Under the pieces are notes generated by a model, which was not told the origin of the DNA, did no database searches, and saw only the letters and a list, made by a program, of their open reading frames with translations. The translations under genes and the position numbers were made by a program. Below, piece after piece: positions 57,336 to 64,000 of a stretch of 64,000 nucleotides of DNA. Source of the DNA: Lepidonotus clava (Eukaryota; Annelida; Polychaeta; Phyllodocida; Polynoidae); contig OW387147.1 of NCBI GenBank assembly GCA_936440205.1, positions 21,539,629-21,603,628 on the forward strand. Reading direction: 5' to 3'. How positions within the stretch are numbered: the first letter of the stretch is position 1; every line of letters begins with the position of its first letter.

Positions 57336-57562
57336 CTGCGACCCCTCCCCCAAATCCCCCTTACCCCCTCTCCCTTTAAACCTCCCCAAAACCGCGCAAC
57401 AGCGACCTACGTTTCGCTGTTCCCCGGCCCTCCCACAGACCGTTCCACCTAATCCTACCGGCAACCGGCGGCTAATTCCTCCAGAGCCCCTCTATTCCCC
57501 GCCGGAAGTAACTAGCCGCCGTCGGCCGATTGGCACTTAATGGCTAAAAGCGTCCTGATTGG
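57336..57562 (-). promoter_or_regulatory. Promoter-like island and possible first exon on the DPY19L strand
   Basis: On the - strand: CCAAT at 57562-57558 and 57533-57529, ETS-type ACTTCCGG (57509-57502), then an ATG at 57464 and 43 open codons (MPVGLGGTVCGRAGEQRN at the start) ending GGGTCGCAG|GTAAAG at 57336. This is the order expected of a CpG promoter and first coding exon for a - strand gene such as DPY19L. The Gly/Arg-rich peptide is not diagnostic, and the next exon was not found. Confidence 0.3.
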
Positions 57563-57879
57563 TCGGCCGGTCAGGACTAGCCTCGTTAGTATCGCCGGTT
57601 TCCGGCATGTGGAGTTGTGTGACCAGAATAGGGCTGATACACTGACTGGTACCCTCCTAACTAAGCATATATATACATCTCTGCTTTTTCTACTGTCTCC
57701 CATGACTCGTTCTGCTTATATATATATGCTTCAGTGATGCAGAAACACGACTGGGACTGGTTTCCTATATGAAGAACTTTACTTCCATACAGCATGAAGT
57801 GACGTATACCGGGTATGTCTATATGTATACAGGGTGTCCATAAGATTTTCTTCCCTGAATTCTCCTTGTCCTCCTCACA

Positions 57880-58130
57880 TTTTACAGGTGATTTCTTTAA
57901 AGTTCCTCACCACCATAATATTTCTCATGGTTCTTTTGTTTGTTCAGGTAGTTTAACATCCGGTCAACCACAGGGTTCTTTCCAGACTGCACAAGGTAAT
58001 GCTTTTCAGCTTTCGGGTGATCATATCTATGATAGGGGTCTTTTATGTGCAATATCCCATAGAAAGGACACTGAGACAGCACTTGGCAGGAACTGTCGGA
58101 AACAGAAGTCTGTCTGACCTGTTGTCCAAT
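57880..58130. repeat. Possible dispersed-repeat remnant
   Basis: The stretch GGGGTCTTTTATGTGCAATA, then TCCCATAGAAAGGACACTGA, resembles a dispersed repeat I associate with several invertebrate genomes. The family cannot be named from this alone. Confidence 0.25.
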
Positions 58131-59422
58131 TTCCAATTTATAGTTGAAAAATACAAAACATGGTATATTTTTCCTTTTACCAATACAAGTGAAAGCTTTG
58201 GCAAAAAAACTCGGTTTGACTGATCATGAAATGGGAAGGGGGCAATGCAGAATTTTCTGTTCAGCACACTGTATTGAAAATACAGCATAAACGGAAAACC
58301 AAAAGAAAATTCCAATAACCTTTTCCAAAAAATACTGAGTTATATTCCAGGTATGTAAACGGTGCAAAACGTTCTTTGTTGAATCGGCTATGGCTACTTA
58401 AGTCGAAGCAAACCCACAATTACAGCGCTTTCCAAGTCCTCTTTTCCCAAATTGCGCACCTTGATGCACCCCAGAGCAGTATTAGGTATGGACTCGGTAT
58501 GGATCCAGGTGGGGCTTGAATGGCTCGGGGTGGAGATGAGACAGGTACCTGTGGCAGGACCCATAGATCAGTCAGCCGGCGGCCCCTTTCATGTCCCACC
58601 TTTGATCCCCACACAGAGGCCGACACCTCCCTGAGGGGTACCCCGGGATCTGAGGGGATCTACCTGAATTAGCCAGCCTCAATCAAACACAGGTAATAGT
58701 GGGTTCTCAGCAGGACGGTTTATAGTGGGATAAATGAGACTTATCATTGTGGTTCTTATTACTATAGGGACGGGTATATGGAAAGGATTTAGGCCTATAC
58801 GCGCACCTTTGACGTATAGGCATATTTCAGCAAGTTCTCTTCAATTTCTGTGTACCGTACCAGGTAGACATGGAAGAAAAGGTTCAGAGTTGAGAGATGC
58901 CAATTTTATTCGTACGGTACCATAAGTCAGGTTTAACCATAGACAATAATGGAATAAGAGCCTACATGGAGGTGATTCCGAGGTGATTAGATCCCGGGAA
59001 TTAGATAAGACCAACCCTTAAGTGCACTGCGTACCTTGTCAATTTACCGCCTACGTTTTAAGAGAGAGTATTTATCTGGTATTAAGATACGGTTAATGGA
59101 CGTAACAGCTAGAGGAATATGGCTGTTCAATCACAACCGGTTGGCCTGGTTAAATCTCACAAAAGTTAATCAATGTCAGTATGCTTGCTCAGTTATCGAT
59201 GAAAAGAAAACCAGTAAGAGACAGGAGCTGCCACAATAAGTCCTTCTCTGTACAGCGGTTTCAGATTGACGAGGCAAGAAAGTCAAACTTAGAAGATCTA
59301 TGGATATCCATTACACTCTCCCTCTTTCGCTTATACCACAAAGTAACCGACGTCGATTGCTGATTCCCGGCGCACACCAGCTACAAGCGACGACACATCC
59401 GGGTCTTGATCTAGTGCTTGTG

Positions 59423-59495
59423 TGCGCATGCGCACTGCCTCCGTTCACCACTTCCGGCAGGCAGATAGCGCTAGCCTCGTTATGAGGTGACCAAT
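59423..59495. promoter_or_regulatory. Promoter-like island with NRF1, ETS and CCAAT motifs
   Basis: TGCGCATGCGCA (59423-59434) is a perfect NRF1 palindrome, ACTTCCGG follows at 59450 and CCAAT at 59491. All three are typical of CpG-island promoters of housekeeping genes. No first exon can be assigned on either side. Confidence 0.4.
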
Positions 59496-59798
59496 CACGG
59501 GCGCCGTTTCCGTAATTTTCCTGTATTATCGCTCGGAGTTTCCGGCGCGGAGAGGGATCGTGATCCGGGAACTTCCCCCATTCATCTAACAGGGTCACTT
59601 TCACACCCAACTCACACCCATTGATGTTCAAGGTTAGGAGGGACTCCTTATTTGAGGCCATTATACAGTGCCCATGTAAACAGAACCCCATGTTAAACAC
59701 AGGTTTGAAACTACTAGGCCTATATTAAATTTAAACACGTGCTTTTGCACCAATATTTTCTGTTGAACACGTGTTAATCTTGTGTTAACACAGGTTCA

Positions 59799-60389
59799 CA
59801 GGTTGGGGCTACGACGGGAAAAACGGAACGTCCCGTTTTTTCAGGACGCAAGCCTTTAAATCCTTTAAAAATATTCCATCATTATTTTGTCAATTTTGAA
59901 ATATAAACCTTTATGACAAGTGATCATTTGGTTAAATTAAAATCGAATTCCATCATTATAATAACTGTTTTAATGGTTTTTAAAAGTCTGCCTGAAAAAA
60001 AAGGACGTCCTGTAATAACAGCTCACAAAATCGTCCTGTTATTTCAGGATGGGCTGTTTTCTTTTGTAACTTTAAAAAAATAAAAATCAATATAAAAAAA
60101 ATGCAACGATAGAATGTGAAAATGCAACGATCATTTTAATGCAAAAGATGTGTACTTTAATTACAAATAGTTTTTGAATTTACCAAACATTAAATTCATG
60201 TTAAATGCAGAATTTCATAATTTTTGCATTTTGCATATGTAGAAGTATTATATCATGTTTGTTTTGTGTATTATTCATGTATAATTTTATCTATGATAAT
60301 TAGATATTACAATTTTTCATAAATGCCTGATTTTACGGGACGTCCCGTTTTTACAGGACGTCCCGTTTTTCGGTAGTATCCCCAACCTG
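59799..60389. mobile_element. 591-bp DNA transposon with CAGGTTGGGG ends
   Basis: Ends CAGGTTGGGG and CCCCAACCTG are inverted repeats, and the arms continue through AAAAACGG and ACGTCCCGTTTTT. GTTCA lies directly outside both ends (59794-59798 and 60390-60394), a 5-bp target duplication or part of a longer one. AGGACGTCCTG-type palindromes recur in the arms and the middle. There is no coding capacity. Confidence 0.7.
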
Positions 60390-60394
60390 GTTCA

Positions 60395-62067
60395 TGCCAA
60401 GATAAGAGGTGTTTACGAAGGACTTTCAAGTTCCCTGGTTAATTAACGTGTGTTTTTGGTTTATGATTGGCATGTCCTGTGTTCTGGGCCTCTTCATATC
60501 CAAAGTAAGACCTAAATTAATCCGCCTTTATTTTTTTTGCTACATGGTTGTAGGCCTATAGGCTGAGCTAATGTGGTGGACTAACTGGATATATTCTTCA
60601 GTTCTCCTCTTCTCCTATTAGTTATCACTTCTAGCTTTATATCCCAGCCCTTCATATTTTCGCTAAACCTTACATTCCCACTTAAATATCCCTTAATCAA
60701 ATCCTTTGTTAAAGACTCAGTGTTAGAAAGAAAGTTCATTTTCCGAGGTAAATAGATTACTATGCTACAACAATAATGCAGCTGGTGTTTGTTAAAATAC
60801 TGAAACCGTTGAATTAACAATAAGACCTCTGCTGGTAAGACCTCTAGCCTATGTGTATTGTAATTGTGTATGAACAGATCTATTGTAAACAAACAAAACT
60901 CACATCGGTTGTAGTACCTGCATAAAACCTCTGCTTACTTAATACCAGCTCAAAAAGACTTTTTAAAAGTGTAGCTGAAGAACTATCAGTAATTCGGAAA
61001 CACATAAAACCTCAAGAATCTTACACAATCATCTTACTCACACCCAAATTTACCTTTAATAGTATAATATTATATTATGCATATTAATACCAGTAATTGG
61101 AACACATAGAAACAAACTTAAAAATACATACACCTTGCCCTTTCCCCCAACCCAACCCCAAACTTTCTGTGGTCAGTTGAGTCAATGTGAGACGACTACT
61201 GGGGTGCAGGTCCCCATCCATCCCCGCTGACAGCTGTCCACACCGCTGTCTCCACCCACCGGCCGCCAGACCCATGCCTTCTCCGTCTATTAGGAGAGCC
61301 AGTCAATACTGGCTCAGGACAGCCACGCCCCGTCTTATTTTTGTATTTTGCAATTCCAAGAGGGAATGGGATCGGTTGGGGTTGCATGGGGAGTGGTGTT
61401 TACTACTACCCCAGTGTGCAATGCCCACTACGCGGAGACAAAAGTGTATGACTTGGTAGGTGATTCGTGGTTTGGGTGTTTGGAAACTTTAATGGTAATA
61501 CAAGGAAATTCACTGGAGATATTGAACTGTATTAAAGATGTATCGTGTTTACAGGCATAGTGGCTTAGGAATAACGGCCGGAATTTTAAAAGTTCACCGG
61601 AAAAAAAACATTCGAATTAGCATTATTTGTCTGAACGCATAGAATGGATGCCACGTTGGTGGACGGGTAGGGGTACCGATGATAAAGATGATTTTAAAGG
61701 GTTCCTTGCACATAAATTCATAAGTCTCCAATTTTTGTGTGTTTCACTTCAGTTATGTATTCTAAAAATGTAATAAACCAAAAATAGGCAAAATATGATA
61801 TCAGAGAATTATTCAGGAAAGAAAACTAAATTTGGGAATTCCTAATTTCCTGGCTCTCAGTTCTGTCCTTGCTACGTCATAATGAGGGGAATTCCCCTAC
61901 AAAATAAATTGGCAATTCCAGCTTACTGAATACACTTAGAGCAGTACAAACTGCAATTAACAAGCTGGCCATCCCGGCATTTAGAGAGCTAAGCCCCTCC
62001 CAATTAACAGGCGTCCCGGTGAGGCTTTTAGATTTAAAGATACTCATAGATAGTTCCCACCCTCTGA
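60395..62067. other. Non-coding DNA
   Basis: No recognised gene. A GC-rich patch at about 61150-61340 gives short open frames in several phases without homology. Confidence 0.45.
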
Positions 62068-62240
62068 CAGGGATGTAAGTTTTCAGATTTTAATCTGATT
62101 TCAGATTTTTTCACATCATCACCTCAAATGATAATTCTAAAACTGAATTCGTCACATGACGTTTTATAGCATTTTAAGATTATTCCAAATTTTCTCTCTG
62201 GGGTTTCAGATTCTTTCATTAACCCTGACTTACATCCCTG
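62068..62240. mobile_element. 173-bp MITE with CAGGGATGTAAG ends (second copy)
   Basis: CAGGGATGTAAGT on the left and ACTTACATCCCTG on the right. The length matches the copy at 23506-23678. The interiors are diverged but both AT-rich with AATCTGA/CAGATT-type motifs. CTCTG lies near both edges. Confidence 0.65.
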
Positions 62241-64000
62241 CTCTGGTAGGCGGCTCTTCACAGAGATCATCAGATAAGGCCTGTGGTCTCCCCTTAATGA
62301 CCCTGTTGACACTTACTCCAGTACCCAACAGGGCCTGGACCTTGGCTGTTACTATGGTAACAGAATAGGGTCAGGGGGGTGCAAAGTCAGGGGAGGGGGG
62401 CCTCCTGACCTGGTTTACAAGGATGCCAGGCACAGTGGGAACATAGAGTTGGGGACCCATGTGTGGAACACTTGGTTTTTCGAAATTAAAAATTAAAATT
62501 CCTTTCTTTCCCTCTGTAAATTCGAAAATGAATTGCATGACAGATGAAAAAGATACATGTGACATGTCTAGCATTTTAGAATTTTTGTTAACTAAGCTAA
62601 ATTCAAATTTCAGTATTTACAAAAAACAACATTTGAAAGGATTATGGTTTAAGGAGTGGATATCCTCAGTGTTTACAAGTCAGCATTGGAGGCTTGTGCT
62701 TGTATTATTGAAAATACCAATCACAAACATGGCCATATCACATATTAATACTACTATTTCAGTGTAGGTACGCTAAACTATTACCATTCAGGGGTTTTCA
62801 CATGTATAAAGGGCATTTTTGAGGAGATAAGATCTTGGGAACAACTCTCTGTATGGGATGAAAGATGGCCTTTCTCACAGGCTTTCACTATAGTGGTTAA
62901 CAGAGAAAAACTGGGGAGGCTGACATCACAGGGTAGGTCTGAAGTGGTTAGCAGAAACAGGCTGCCGGCTGGCACGCCTGTTAATAATAGCCTGTATGGG
63001 CCTAAATAAAAATGTTTTTGCCTAACTTCAATTTTCTTGCCATTTATTTTTGAGACTGGGGGAACCCCTTTAATTGATACATGGGATTCCCCATTGACTC
63101 ACCGTGTGACGTCACAAATTTGGGGATTTCCCTTAAAAAATGAAACAAAATGCAAGTTTTTTTAATGTCCCATAATTTTGTTCAAAAAAGGAATTTGCTT
63201 AAGATTTTTTTCAGATTAATAGTGGAAGATGTGAATGCCATGCTGCAATGATTTCATTGAAAAATAGCGATCCTGTACTTATATGTACAAGGTTTCCTGA
63301 AATCTTCACTATCAAATCTCACAGGCTCCTTCGAATTAAGAAGCTAACTGTATTAATGTTGAGGTTTGCAAGGGTGTACAAGATATATATATTCCTTAAC
63401 GGGACAGCTGTCTCTTGGTCAGAAATAGGCTACAGGCGGTATTCCTCTTGTTCCTTTTACTTTCTTATCCCACAACCTATGGTCGGTCTACTGTAATACT
63501 ATCCGTCCCACCAATGCCATCCCACTATTGGCATGACGCTGGCTGTCTGAAAGGTGATGCATTCGTTTCTCGGTTCTGTGAATAACGTGAGATGCGCATG
63601 ACGCCTCAGCTCGCTACTCTCCCATGCATCATGGGAATAGTCAATAGTGCCAACTTCTGTCACCACGCAGCGCGTCAGTCGTTGAGACATCTCTTACCCA
63701 ATATCACAGGTCAGCGCCGAAATCAATGCCCAGTAGTGGCCTTTGGAGAAAGGGTGTATACTTAGGGATCAGTCCTTGTCAGGATGAAGCTGCATACATG
63801 TGGATGAGGAAAGAGATGTCCCATAAGCTCTTCATAAAGAAATGTCTATATCATAAGGTTTTTTTTCTCGTATTTATTTTTTACGTGGTCACAGGTCGCT
63901 TTTGCTGAAACTATTTATCTAAGTTAAAGCGTCAATAAGTAGTTATGTTACATCTCGGATTACTGCAAGTATACATTCTCACAATTGTAATATCGTTCCT
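62241..64000. other. Non-coding DNA to the window end
   Basis: No gene recognised. A single TGACGTCA lies near 63107, flanked by GGGATTCCCC- and GGGGATTTCCC-like stretches. The 102-codon frame at 62459-62767 has no recognised homology. Confidence 0.4.

Noticed and set aside
59311-59700. 129-codon frame starting MASNKESLLTLNING, recalling a potassium-channel T1 start
   Set aside because: Similarity stops after LLTLNING, and the frame reads through the promoter-like island, so it is not credible as an exon.

Overview
This window is animal nuclear DNA, with two multi-exon genes whose introns have GT-AG boundaries, TA-rich introns, microsatellites and many short non-autonomous DNA transposons. 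The proteins match metazoan families, and the octamer TAGGCCTA is strongly over-represented. I infer a marine invertebrate, possibly an echinoderm or hemichordate, but the phylum is not shown by anything decisive.

Layout. 0-6.5 kb is intergenic: degenerate tandem repeats, several miniature inverted-repeat elements (MITEs), a long TA/CA microsatellite and a roughly 245-bp tandem repeat. 6.9-10.5 kb on the + strand is a complete four-exon SLC16/monocarboxylate-transporter-family gene (496 aa) with a poly(A) signal. 10.6-12.3 kb holds three inverted-repeat elements. 12.3-16.5 kb has no gene I recognise and probably includes the 3' UTR of the next gene. 16.5-36.6 kb on the - strand carries 18 consecutive coding exons (667 aa) of a DPY19L1-type protein C-mannosyltransferase. 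All splice phases join, and the real stop codon is present. The two genes are tail to tail.

36.6-64 kb has no coding exon I can identify. It should be the 5' side of the DPY19L gene, perhaps a very long first intron, or the regulatory region of a neighbour. The N-terminal DPY19L exon(s), with the first membrane helix and the conserved loop before GLYYSY, were searched for and not found. Four short promoter-like islands lie at about 49.3, 54.6, 57.5 and 59.45 kb. The 57.5-kb island points towards DPY19L and is followed by an ATG and a splice donor.

The two genes have no obvious shared pathway: one is a plasma-membrane solute carrier and the other an ER glycosyltransferase. The most unusual features are non-coding. 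A DPY19L 3' splice site has been tandemly copied into an array of acceptor-like sequences. A 721-bp transposon carries CTCF-like motifs in both arms. Three unrelated-looking MITEs share TTAAAGGGA ends, a 173-bp MITE is present twice, and three TGACGTCA sites lie within 83 bp. No new protein-coding system was found. All alignments are by eye and from memory.
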